From Muscardinus avellanarius (lineage: Eukaryota; Chordata; Mammalia; Rodentia; Gliridae), in assembly GCA_963383645.1 (NCBI GenBank), contig OY726563.1, forward strand, positions 27,188,821 through 27,252,820: a DNA stretch of 64,000 bases, given 5' to 3'. Under the pieces are notes generated by a model. The model saw only the letters and a list, made by a program, of their open reading frames with translations, was not told the DNA's origin and made no database searches. Of the stretch, positions 46,241-57,211 are shown piece after piece. The number at the start of each line of letters is the position of its first letter. The stretch's first letter is position 1. Both the position numbers and the translations under genes were made by a program.

Positions 46241-47400
46241 TACATGGATGCTTTATAAGCCAGAAAACATCTTGACAATACCCCAAGTAATATAAACTAG
46301 ACAAATGCATCCAATATCTTTACTTCATGGTCAATTTTTATCTTCAGGTGAAATCATTTACATCACAAACTTTACTATGTTCAAAACTTTTTGTTTGCTT
46401 GGTATATATGATTACAAAATAAAGCTACAAAAAAGTTGACTTTGTTTCCTTTTGGCTTAGAAATACAACTAAGTTTCCCTCACCTGTAAAAAATGAAAAT
46501 CCATATTCACAAGCACAAATTATACCTCCTTTAAATATAAAAATGATGTTTTTCAAAAAATGTAGGTTTTTGATACATTTTCTCAGGAACTATGCTCCCA
46601 TTAATTTCTATATACACTGCCTTCTAAACACACTGATGCTTTTAGTGAATTCATTCATAGTTTCATTCTGAATTAAAATATCTTTGTATTAAGTATAAAT
46701 ATCATTTATTAGAAAAGGTTAAGTATAAATAAAAAGAAAAATAATGTTAATATCCAGAGACAAAAACTAAGTTATTTGAAGATAATTTTTAAAAGACAAC
46801 CTGGCATGTGAGTACCTCTATTTCCATTTTCCCTAAATCTTGTATCAATCTCTTTTACTCTAAATATCATACATTGCTTTGCAACTAACTTTATATATTT
46901 TAGTAAGTCAAAAATGCTTTTTTACTTTTATATAAACATTTCAATGCTTTGACCTCAATATCTCTATGGGTACATTATTTGCTATTTTCTCAATCAGCAA
47001 TAATTTAATTAATTATACTTTAATTAGAGCATATTTAGTTGTAATTTATTTTCACAGCTATGCAAGTTCAAGACCTATGCATATTTTAAAATTAATCCAT
47101 ATTACACATATAGTATCCAGTAAATTTATAAGAATTTATATATTCTCTCACTAACAATGTGCAGAACTTTCTATTTCAGAAATTCTTAAACATAATGACC
47201 ACTGTGTTTTTTCAATTCCTTCATCAACAAACCTATGGATTGTTGTCAATTCCTACTCTGTACCTATATCATCCTTGAAATAAGTGAGTTTCAGAATCAT
47301 TTTGAAATTCTTTCTTAAAGGATTCAAAATTAACTAAAGTATATTCACTACTAACAGAAGATGCAGATTCCTCCAAATTGTTGGAATTTCAAGAGTATTT
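46241..47400. other. AT-rich sequence, nothing recognised
   Basis: No gene or repeat recognised. Confidence 0.5.
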
Positions 47401-47630
47401 TAAAATGGTAGTATAGAGCCGGGCATGGTGGCGCACGCTTGTAATTCCCGTGCTTGGGAGATAGAGACAGGATCGCACAGGTTCAAAGCTAGCTACACTG
47501 GCTTAAGAGACACTGTTTTCAAATAAAAATATAAAATGTAGGTCTGGGAGTGTATCCCAGAGGTAGAAGGGTTTCCAGGAACCCCAGTACCACCACCACC
47601 ACCGAAAAAGAAAATAAAATGGTATTATAG
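47401..47630 (+). repeat. B1-dID SINE, shortened subtype II
   Basis: Body about 47417-47614, with 'ggcttaagagacactgtttt' (internal deletion shared with copies at 53.5 and 59.5 kb) and 'ggtctgggagtgtatcccag'. The flanking duplication TAAAATGGTAGTATAG / TAAAATGGTATTATAG has one mismatch. Confidence 0.9.
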
Positions 47631-47784
47631 ACAAAATTTATGTTGAAATGTTGGAAGAGATTTATTCTGAATATTGTGTTTCATAAAATAATTATAAATA
47701 GATCTATAAAAGATTGTAATTTAACATTTTAAAATGTATATAATTAATTTTAAATATATAAAACACATTTATATATATACATAT

Positions 47785-47786
<2 letters not shown>

Positions 47787-47828
<42 letters not shown>
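47787..47828. repeat. (TG)n microsatellite
   Basis: About 20 uninterrupted TG units preceded by a short TA/CA run. Not attached to a recognisable SINE. Confidence 0.95.
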
Positions 47829-47832
<4 letters not shown>

Positions 47833-47901
47833 CACATAATTCCCAAAGCAATGTATTCCTCTTAATGCAAAACTCACTTGAGAATTATTGGTTGGAAATT
47901 T

Positions 47902-48083
47902 ACTTTGGTGCCAGGTACTAAACCCTGGGGCATTTTATCTCTAATATATATCCCAAGTTCTTTTTGTTTTTTATTTTGAAACAAGATCTTGCTAAGTTGC
48001 TAAACCTGGCCATGAACTTTGATCCTCCTGTCTCAGCCTCCAAAGTACCAGGATTAAAGGTATGAACCATTGTAATCGGCTGG
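47902..48083 (-). repeat. B1-dID SINE
   Basis: Reverse-strand: 'gccaggtactaaaccctggg', 'gaaacaagatcttgctaagt', 'gtctcagcctccaaagtacc'. Diverged. Confidence 0.82.
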
Positions 48084-49744
48084 TGTAAATTTTTTAATGC
48101 ATTTTGAATCATATGGGAAATCTCCTATTCTAGTTTTTCATATATAATTGAATATGTAAAATCCACAATTAAAATAATAGAATATGCTCCTAAATTTTGG
48201 ATTCTGGAATTAGTGGACCACATTGTACAGGTAACTGAAAGAATGAACAGGAGTGGGAAAATGGAGGAAAAAAGATAGGAAATATAGAAGAGAGGAGAGA
48301 AATATCAAATGAAAATATGATAGGAAAAATTCTAAAGTATATTTTTTTGGTTTTGCTTTCTTTCTTCACTCACAATAGCTCATTTGGTGGTGTTTCTATA
48401 AAGTTCTCTAAACTTATTTTCCAATGTTGTTCTTTACATATCAACGCATCATAATAGCTCCACTTTTTAATTAAGAAGAACCTCAAAAATCTAGATTCAT
48501 CCTTTATAGGTTATATGATTATCATTCATAACCATATTTTGAAAATTTATTTATTTTCAATATTTCCCCACCAGAAAGAAAGCTCTGCGAAAACAAGGCA
48601 TTGTCTCATTTTTACCTCCAATTGACCAGTGTTAAATGAATAAATAGCATTTTGTAATGTTTTCTTCACTGTGAGCATGCCTCAGTTATATAATTTTGTA
48701 AGATGTCCTTTAAGGTCCTTTCCTGACACCTGTTTCTGGGCTAAACATGTAAAATGAATCAATTCTTCCCTAAGCACCCTATACCCAGCAATCATAGCTA
48801 GTACTAAGTATGTGTCCACAAGATAGATACCTGCTTGATTTTAAGTACTTTTGAGGTCTATTCCAAGAAACATAGATGTATTAAATTAAATTATATAAAC
48901 TTATGAAAAATTATATTGAAGCAATTATAATAATTACTTAAAATTTATCACTTCCTAATTATTTTTCACTGCATCTTACTACAGAGCTGATATTAACTCT
49001 GCACTTAGTAATATCATACTTGTAATGTTAAACTGAATATCGTAGAAATGTTTATACCACATAAATCAGTAAACACTACAAATCAAAACTTTACTTTTCA
49101 ACACTTTCAAAACTATACTAGCATACTAGTACAAAGATACACAGATAGATATAAAGGGATACAGATTAAAGCTATGCATAACACAAATATACAGAGGTAA
49201 AGACAGAAAAACTATATGTAAATTCAAGTACCTTTACTAGCAAAGCAAATGAATAAAAGCTGAAAAATTTCCATCAATATGAAATATTTTTCAATAAAAG
49301 AAACAAAGCAAAAATAAAGTCTTGTTTTAAATAGATTCAAAAATAACCCAAAGAAAAATCAGTGGAGATAATTTTGGCATGCAAGAAAGTGGCCCGTATC
49401 TATGGCTGTCTACACAGGGATGCTGTGAAGTCCATTCTTTGGACATTCATTTTTTGAGTTGCTGACCACTCTCTATCTCATTCTGTGCTAAATAGAACAA
49501 TGAGTAAAAATAGCTGATATTCTTAGCTCAAATTATACAAGTAGGTATGAAATTATATAAACAAGATGACAAGAGAGATTCTTAGGGAATTAATTCATAT
49601 TTGCTGACAATCTCCTATGTGACAAATTTGATAACAGAATATCTATTTGCATTATCTTATATAAATTCTATATTAATTCTGAGATACAAGAATCATTATT
49701 CCATGTTACATATGAAACTCAGAAAATAAAGTAGTATCAATGTA
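48084..49744. other. Low-copy AT-rich sequence; weak L2/MIR tail
   Basis: 'gaaagctctgcgaaaacaag' to 'gttaaatgaataaatag' at about 48573-48648 may be an L2 or MIR 3' end (low confidence). Otherwise nothing recognised. Confidence 0.45.
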
Positions 49745-49866
49745 TTTAGTGAGGCCCTTTGCAACTCAGTGAGAACCTGTTTCAAAATAAAGAATAAAAA
49801 ATAGGGCTGGGGGTGTAGCTCAGAGGTAGAATTCCCTGGGTTTCATCCCCAGTACTGCAAAAAAAA

Positions 49867-49905
<39 letters not shown>
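49745..49905 (+). repeat. 5'-truncated B1-dID SINE with (AT)n tail
   Basis: Begins inside the B1 half at 'ttagtgaggccctttgcaac', has a near-consensus ID half, poly-A, then a (TG)(TA)n run at 49869-49905. Confidence 0.88.
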
Positions 49906-49908
<3 letters not shown>

Positions 49909-50114
49909 TCCAGTTTTAAAATAATAGAATATAGAGTATGAAAAATATAAATGGCAACAAATGCTCTGATTTAGCAATTACAATTATATATTAGAACATA
50001 GGTTCTTTTTATGTTTGAGTCTTTCAGGTTGAATATCTTATTTAGCATATCGTTCACCTTACATAAAGATTATGGCTCCATCACAAGTTGGATTCAATAA
50101 TGCTTCCCATTGTG

Positions 50115-50117
<3 letters not shown>
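49906..50117. other. AT-rich sequence
   Basis: Nothing recognised. Confidence 0.5.

Positions 50118-50160
<43 letters not shown>
50118..50160. repeat. (AT)n microsatellite
   Basis: About 21 uninterrupted AT units. Confidence 0.95.
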
Positions 50161-50163
<3 letters not shown>

Positions 50164-50600
50164 TGATATTTTATTTTTTAGTTAAACTATTTGTTTAAAA
50201 TATTTAGATAATCCTTGAGAAATAGAATTTAATCTATATTTCCTTATATAAGCTTATACTCACTTTTGCTTATTTAATTAAAAAATTTAATTGAGCAGCT
50301 TTTTAAAAAGTAGTAGCTTAATAGTATAATGGTAGGGAATAAGACCTCTGAAATTACAGTGCCTGGGATCAAATAAATTTAGTTTTGTGTAATTTATGCT
50401 CATTTCACTGATGTATATGTGGTTGGAGGTACTAGTAATTACTTTAGCAATCTGACATTGTTTAAGAATTGATTATGTGCAATTAAAACAAAATCATATG
50501 GTACATGTATATAGTATACAGTAAGTTGTTAAATACGCAGGTATATGTTAGTATATATCATTATTCTTTTTTAAAAATATACCCTAAATGACAGGGAATT
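50161..50600. other. AT-rich sequence, nothing recognised
   Basis: No gene or repeat recognised. Confidence 0.5.
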
Positions 50601-50835
50601 AAAAAGGGTAGACCGAGTTGAGCGTGGTAGCACATGCTTGTAATTCCAGTATTTGGGATGTTGAGACAGGAGGATCTCTCATGTTTGAAGCCAGCCTCAC
50701 TTACTTAGTGAGACTCTCAGCAATTTAGTGAAACCCTCTTTCCAAATAAAATATAAAACAGGTTGGAGGTGTAGCCTGGAGGTAGAAGGCCCCTGGGTTC
50801 TATCCCCAGTACTATATCCCAAAAAGGGGTAGAGT
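50601..50835 (+). repeat. B1-dID SINE, subtype II
   Basis: Body about 50613-50820, with 'ctttccaaataaaatataaa' and 'ctgggttctatccccagtac'. Imperfect duplication AAAAAGGGTAGA (50601-50612) and AAAAAGGGGTAGA (50821-50833). Confidence 0.88.
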
Positions 50836-50984
50836 GTAAGAATACATGGACTTCTTTAATATGATTGATAAAATTCATTTTTGTTCCATACTTGTTAATG
50901 AAAAGTTTAAGTCTCACAGCAATAAAAAAAGTACCTTTATATAATAGATACAAGCTTTGGTTAATATGCTTTGAAAAGTGATCT

Positions 50985-51345
50985 TTTTTGCTGTTGGTAG
51001 AAATGTATATTGGTGCAGCCATTACACCAAACAATATGGATTACAGGCATGTACCATCAAACCTGACTAAATGTAGCCTTTTCTGATTGCTATTTTTTAC
51101 TTAGTATGGTGCACATAGGTGCTTCCATGTCTTTTTATGGCTTGACAGGTCATTTTTTTTAGCCTTGAATTATATTATATTGTCAGGAGTTACTACATTT
51201 TATTTATTCATTAGCCTACTGAAAAAAGTCTTGGTTTCCTCCAAATTTTGTCAATTTTAAATAGAACTACTATAAACATTCATGAGTAGGTTTTTGTATA
51301 AGCAAATTTTCCACTTTATCATTGCACAAGTTTACCTTTAAATTG
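50985..51345. repeat. Mosaic of old L1 pieces and a SINE end
   Basis: 50985-51037 is sense ORF2 C-terminal L1 ('gctgttggtagaaatgtata', 'ttggtgcagccattac'). 51038-51066 is the end of a reverse-strand B1 ('ggattacaggcatgtaccat'). 51067-51345 is antisense L1M ('tttttatggcttgacaggtc', 'ctactataaacattcatgag'). Confidence 0.55.
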
Positions 51346-51540
51346 TGTGGCAATAAAAAGCAAATAAATCAAAGATAAAAATTAATTTAAACTAGATGTT
51401 TGAACATCTAATATTAAAATGATAAAATAATGCCACCGTTCAAATAGGACATTTAGACTGGCATAGTCTCCTGGGTAATCTGAATATTAGATAAGAGGAA
51501 TTAAAAACAGATTATGTAAATATCTTCTTTAGTGTCTAGA
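51346..51540. other. AT-rich sequence
   Basis: Nothing recognised. Confidence 0.5.
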
Positions 51541-51910
51541 TATTTATCATTTTATTTATTTATTTATTTAATTTGTGGTACTAGGGATGGAAGCTAGGGG
51601 CATTCTACATTTGAGCTCCACCTTCAGCCCTATTTTTTATTCTTCATTTTGAAACAGGGTCTCATGAGTTGCAAAGGACCTCACTAAGCAGCTGAGGCTT
51701 TCCACGAACCACGATCTTCTGTCTCAGTCTCCTGAACGCTGGTATTACAAGGATGCACCACCATTTAATTTCTGAAACAGAGTCTCACTGAATTGCAATG
51801 AGCAGTGCTAAGTAGCTGAGGCTGTCCATAAACCATGGTCTGGTCTCAGCCTACCAAATCTTGGGAATAAAAGTGTGTCCCACCACGCTTAGCTGGTATT
51901 TATCATTTTA
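51541..51910 (-). repeat. Trimeric SINE (B1-B1-ID) with one target-site duplication
   Basis: The duplication TATTTATCATTTTA is identical at 51541-51554 and 51897-51910. Between them, read on the minus strand, lie a B1 unit (51896 to about 51777), a second B1 unit lacking its first bases (about 51765-51640) and an ID half with tail. The joint is near 51766-51776. A single enclosing duplication suggests the trimer inserted as one unit. Confidence 0.8.
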
Positions 51911-51929
51911 AATTGATTTGATATCTTTT

Positions 51930-52000
51930 CTTTTGCAGTACCAGGGATGGAAACCAGGGTCATTTTACCTCTGAGTGACACACCCCAACCCTATTTTCTT
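51930..52000 (-). repeat. ID half of a SINE
   Basis: Reverse-strand: 'gcagtaccagggatggaaac', 'cctctgagtgacacacccca'. No B1 half follows. Confidence 0.75.
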
Positions 52001-52857
52001 TTAATTATTTTCATTAAATTAGTGAACTACTTTGCAATTTTTATTAAAATATTAATAAATTTATCTTAAATTTAAAAATTATTTTTAATATAGCATAATT
52101 GAAAAATGATATAACAATGTTATATTTATATCTATTCATAATAGAAACCAAGATTACCTCTCCAACAATTAGAAATCTATATCATATTTAGAAGACAAAA
52201 CAGAAGACAGTTCATTTATACTCTTCTTTAAAGCACAACGGATATATATTTAATAGCTGTCTCTACATTTAGTCCTATGATACAAGATAATCTCACAATT
52301 ACAGTGGTACTTTGGAACTTTCATTTATTCCTCGGGTCAAAAGGATTAATTTTTAGCAATAATTCTAGAACACACACTTTTCTATCACTTTTGGGGATAA
52401 CTATCTATTGGTTGAAAGCTTATACACAAGGTAAAACTGCTGAACTCTTCCCAAATGGAGCTCTTGTAAAACTGAAAAATATTAAAGTGAATTTAATTAG
52501 GAGGGGAGACAGTGAGTAGCTCTTTTTAGTCGAATACAAACACATTCCCTCGGAACATAATCAACTAGCCTGAGCCACACACATTGGATAGGTATTGGAA
52601 TGGCACTTTTTAGCTGTGACTCATGACATGGAATTGAGATGAGAGAACTTCAAAAGGAAACAGAGATAAGTATCCAGCTTAACTTTTCTCCCCATGAAGG
52701 AATCTCCCTTACGATAGCTGTGATTGATAGTGATATAGATTCTGCTTGAATACTTACCATGATGAGAAATCTTGCTTTATATTACATGTGTGCCATTTAC
52801 ATAGACAGATATTATTCTTTTTTTAAATTTGCCTTTTGTTTGCATCTTTTTAAAATT
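52001..52857. other. AT-rich sequence, nothing recognised
   Basis: No gene or repeat recognised. The open frame at 52277-52519 has no motif. Confidence 0.5.
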
Positions 52858-53038
52858 TTTTTGTAGTGGAAATTTAACCTCTTAGGACATTCTTCATCCC
52901 GACTACATGCCTGGCCTTATTTTATTTTTATTTTGAAAAAGGTTCTCACTAAGTTGCTGAGGCTGTCCTTGAACCTGGATCCTCTTGTCTCAAACTTCCA
53001 AGTACTGAGATTATAGGTAGAGCCATCACACTCAGCTT
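52858..53038 (-). repeat. B1-dID SINE, degraded ID half
   Basis: Reverse-strand: 'aaaaggttctcactaagttg', 'gtctcaaacttccaagtact', 'gccatcacactcagct'. ID half heavily mutated. Confidence 0.75.
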
Positions 53039-53155
53039 CAGGTATTTTCTTCCTCCAAATACATTCACTTGTCATGATCTGAAGGTACACACATGAAAGA
53101 GACATGGTTCCTAGCCTCACAGAATTTCTAATTCATAACAATGGATAGAATTATA

Positions 53156-53161
53156 AAGTAT

Positions 53162-53204
<43 letters not shown>

Positions 53205-53208
53205 TTTG
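53156..53208. repeat. (TTTA)n microsatellite
   Basis: About 13 TTTA units at the tail end of the reverse-strand SINE that follows. Confidence 0.95.
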
Positions 53209-53846
53209 TGTTAATGATACTAGGGATGGAACCCCGGGGCCTTCTACCTCCAGGCTATACCTCCAGACCGTATTTTAATTTTTTTTGGTTTGGAAATGGT
53301 CTTCCAAAGTCGTTGAGAGCCTCACTATACTGCTGAGGCTTCTAACCTGGGAGCCTCCTGTTTCAGCCTCCCAATTACTAGGATTAAAAGTGTGTATCAC
53401 TGGGCGTGGTGGCGCACACTTGTAATCCCCCTGTTTGGGAGGCGGAGACAGGAGGATCTCGCAGGTTCGAAGCCAGCTGCGCTGGCTTAAGAGACCCTAT
53501 TTCCAACAATAAAAAAGTATAGCCAGGCGTGGTGGTGCACGCTTGTAATCCCCGCGCTTGGGAGGCAGAGACAGGAGGATCGCGCAGGTTCGAAGCCAGC
53601 CGCGCGCGCTGGCTTAGGAGACCCTGTTTCCAAATAAAAGTGTAAAAATAGGTCTGGGAGTATAGCCCAGAGGTAGAAGGGCTTCCAGGAACCCCAGTAC
53701 CAGTAAAAAAAATAATAAAATAAAAAATAAAATAAAAAGTATAAAATAGGTCTGGGAGTGTAGCCTGGAGATAGAAGGGCTTCCAGGAACCACAGTACCA
53801 CCAAAAAAAAAAAAAAAAAAAAATGTGTGTACCACCATGCCTGGCT
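53209..53846. repeat. Three-level SINE nest
   Basis: A reverse-strand B1-dID (53209-53397, resuming at about 53823-53846 with 'gtaccaccatgcctggct') is split by a plus-strand subtype II SINE (53399-53511, resuming about 53736-53821). That in turn is split by another plus-strand SINE (53521-53735). Near-duplicates at the joints: AAAAGTGTGTATCAC / AAAATGTGTGTACCAC, and AAAAAGTATA on both sides of the innermost copy. Confidence 0.82.
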
Positions 53847-53999
53847 ACATAAAGTATTTAATATGCTCTATGGTCATAAGAGACCTGAATATTTTATTTT
53901 TGTTTAAAATAAGGATGGACTATTTATTTGAAGCTATTTAATTTGTAAAAGGCTTCATGGAGGCATCAACATATGATTAATAAATACATGATAAATGTG

Positions 54000-54213
54000 G
54001 CCAGGCATGGTGGCACATGCTTGTAATTCCAGTACTTGGCAGACTGAGAAAGGAGGATTGCAGATTCACAGCTAGCCTCAGCTACTTAGTGAGGCCCTCT
54101 GAAACTAAGTGAGACCCAGTTTCAAAGTAAAGAATAAAAATAGGGTTTGGGGTGAGGCTCTGAGGTAGAATAATCCTGGTTTCAATTCCCAGCATTGTTA
54201 AATAAATAAATAA
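54000..54213 (+). repeat. B1-dID SINE
   Basis: 'gccaggcatggtggcacatg' to 'caattcccagcattg' with an (AAAT)n tail. Confidence 0.88.
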
Positions 54214-54226
54214 ATGAGTGAATAAG

Positions 54227-54435
54227 AGCCAGGCTTGGTAGTACACATCTGTAATCTCAATACTGGAAGGCTGAGAGAGAAGGATGGCTGGTTTGAGGAC
54301 AGAGTCAGAAAGTAGTGAAACTCTTAGCAGCCTTGTGAGATTCTGTTTCCAAAATAAAGGAGTGAATGTATTTTGAATGTACCTCATAGGCAGAATATTC
54401 AGGGCTCAATCTCTAGTACTACAAACACACAAAAA
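54227..54435 (+). repeat. B1-dID SINE, diverged
   Basis: 'gccaggcttggtagtacaca', 'attctgtttccaaaataaag', 'ctcaatctctagtactacaa'. Confidence 0.82.
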
Positions 54436-54727
54436 AGAAAAAAATGGAGATTGTCACTGAAAGAATGCCAGAATTATGGTTGTGGTATGTGTGTGGGACA
54501 TGGAGACGGATGGCAAAAGGCTTAGCCACTTGGAAACTCTTAGTATGCTCAGATGGAATAAAACAGATTCCATGTGACTGGGGTTATATGATTGTGGGTG
54601 TAATGTCGGGAAAGGAGGCTGGAGAAGTGAGAAGGGATAAAAAATACAAAGTCACAATTAGATCAAAGGCATGGGGGTCAAGACTCTGTCTTTGAAATAT
54701 TGAGTAAACATAGCATTGAGGTGAAAT
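54436..54727. other. Short low-copy stretch
   Basis: Slightly GC-richer than surroundings. The open frame at 54444-54695 shows no motif. Unassigned. Confidence 0.45.
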
Positions 54728-55525
54728 TAAAACTGGGGACTAATCTCACTTAGCATAATGTCCTCCAGTTCCATCCATTTCCCTGTAAATTACATAATTG
54801 TGTTTTTCTTTATGGCTGAGTAAAATTCCATTGTGTACATGTTCTATAGTTTTATAAACCATTTATCTGTTGATGGACATCTTGACTGGTTCCATAGTTT
54901 GGCAATTGCGAATTGTGCAGCTATGAACATAGATAAACATGCATTAATTTGGTAGTTTGGTTTCCTTTCTTTTGGGTAGATACCCAGAAGTTGTATTGCT
55001 GGATCACATGGTAAATTCATTCCCATTCTTCTGAAGGTCCTCCATACTGTTTTCTAAAGTGGTAGCACTAATTTGCAATCCCACCAACAATGTACAACTA
55101 GAGATCCCACTTCTCCACCTCCTCGCCAGCATTTGTGGTTATTTTTGTTTTTATGCTAAGTGAGATTAGTCAGTCACAAAAAATAAGAAATAGGATGCTC
55201 TCCCTAAATGTGGAAGCTAGGGAGAAAATGGATCATAAGAGGAACTCTACATAAAGGAGAGACTATTAATGAGCAAATAAAGCTACCTAACTGAGGGGAC
55301 TGGAGGGGGGAAGAGGGAAATTCTCTAATGCACATGATGTACTTTAATAAACATATCAATGTCAATTACTAAGCCAAACATGAGAAGGAGAGTGGGGGAG
55401 TGAATAGGGTGGGAATGAGCTAAGGGAAATTGGATGATGTATGCATGTATGTCTCTACCATCTTGTATCTCACTAAGAGGTATGACTGCAATGCATCAAT
55501 AAAACATTTTAAAATACTGGAGACT
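54728..55525 (+). mobile_element. Twin-primed L1 (5' inversion)
   Basis: 54743 to about 55155 is antisense ORF2 C-terminus ('tagcataatgtcctccagtt', 'ggtagatacccagaagttgt', 'gcaatcccaccaacaatgta'). About 55156-55508 is the sense 3' UTR ('gctaagtgagattagtcagt', 'caatgtcaattactaagcca', 'ttggatgatgtatgcatgta', 'gcatcaataaaa'). Imperfect duplication TTAAAACTGGGGACTA (left) and TTAAAATACTGGAGACTA (right). Classic 5'-inverted L1 structure. Confidence 0.85.
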
Positions 55526-55539
55526 ATAGAGATTGACTA

Positions 55540-55690
55540 CATCTAAATTTGCCACTGAATAGTAAGTGACTTTGGATAAATTATTTATCCTCTGTATACC
55601 TCAGTTTGCTTATCTGTAAAATAGGGATAATTATAATATTTAGCTCCCTGGTATTATGAGAATTGTTTGATAAAATTTATTGTAATGTAA
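55540..55690 (+). repeat. MIR SINE
   Basis: 'agtgactttggataaattat', 'cctctgtatacctcagtttg', 'cttatctgtaaaatagggat', 'ggtattatgagaattgtttg' follow the MIR order. Confidence 0.82.
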
Positions 55691-56704
55691 GTAAGATGAT
55701 TTCTCTTAACAGGATGTATTAAATAGATTCTAAGTATGTAATGGAATAGAGTTCAGATGATAAGCCCTGGAATCTAGTAGAGGTAAAATATGAGAGAGGG
55801 CAGAATGCATTATCATTACAATTCTATAAAGATTTAGATATTAGAAAGTTCCTTCTTTTGTCAAACCTAAATTAGCTCTACTTCATATAAAGAATTCAAT
55901 TTCTACTGACTGTGACCCTAGTTCTATCTTCTATTTATTACACTTACATATAACACAAATTCCAATGTTTTGTCTTCTAGATTATATCTCTTTTATAATT
56001 TGGATAAAATGTTGTAAAATAAGAGAGTTTGACATTTCACTCATGGGTAGTCTTCAGAAATAGAACAAAAACCTAAATGCCCACGGAAAATACTAATGGT
56101 TCAAAGAGACACTATGCATAGCAGAGAAAGCAGAGCCTCTTATGTCAGTGAGTAATCAAACAGTCAGAGGTAGACACACATGCAGGAAAACAAATGCTGT
56201 TTAGTTAAAACATCCATTTCATTCAATAGTTTGTTTCCAAATATTGATTCCACACTCTAAGATTCTCTGCATACACCAAATTTCAAATATAATTGCTAAA
56301 ATATGAGGCACAAATGAAATATAAATCCAAATGTTCTCTAGCACTGCATAATGTCTGGCTATTCTCTTACTAGAAAACACACAGATAAAATGAATGTTTA
56401 GTCTTGTCTCTGATATGTCTACTATTCCACAAATGATATATGCTATCATTTATAATAAATATAACATAAACTGCAAATTACTTATGGCATTCAAGTAAAC
56501 CATTATCTTTGGAAGTCTCTCAGAGCCAGACATTATAAAGACTAAGACTATAAATGGTGCAAAAATATCTCTGTCTAATCTTGGCATTTTTCATATAAAT
56601 ATCACATTCCAAGGTCATAAACATCTAAACAGATTAGTATTTGGAAATGTTTGATATTTTAAAATCAGTATTTTTATAATAATAATAATTATTGTTATTA
56701 TTTG
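55691..56704. other. AT-rich sequence, nothing recognised
   Basis: No gene or repeat recognised. Confidence 0.5.
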
Positions 56705-56890
56705 CTTTTTTATGGTACTGGAAGTCAAACCCAGGAGCATTCTACCTCTGAGCTATACCACCAGTCCTAAATTTTATTCTTTATTTTGAAACAGACTTAC
56801 TAAGTAGATGAAGGTGGCTGCAAACATGCAATCCTCCAGTCTCAGGCTCCAAAGTACTGGGATTACAAGAATGCGCCACCACACCCAGCT
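56705..56890 (-). repeat. B1-dID SINE
   Basis: Reverse-strand: 'ggtactggaagtcaaaccca', 'cctctgagctataccaccag', 'atgcgccaccacacccagct'. Confidence 0.88.
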
Positions 56891-57002
56891 TCAATATTAT
56901 TTTTAAATAAATAACTTTGAGTCAATAATTGAACATTCTATTTTAAATAGAAATTGAATTATTTGGATCATTTATTTATTTATATATTTATTAATTTATC
57001 TA

Positions 57003-57211
57003 GTCATACTAGGTACTTAACCCCTGGGGCATTCTATGTCTAAGCTACATTCCCAGCCCCTCCTTTAAATTTTTTTGTTTTAAAACAAGGTCTGATGAGG
57101 TTGTTGGGGGTTTTGCTGAGTTGCCGAGACTGTCCATAAACTGAACCCGCGATCTGCCAGTCTCAGTCTCCCAAGTAATGAGATAAAAGGTTATGTGCTA
57201 CCACATACAGT
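57003..57211 (-). repeat. B1-dID SINE
   Basis: Reverse-strand: 'actaggtacttaacccctgg', 'gctacattcccagcccctcc', 'cagtctcagtctcccaagta'. A B1 interior CpG ('cccgcgatc') is retained. Confidence 0.85.
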
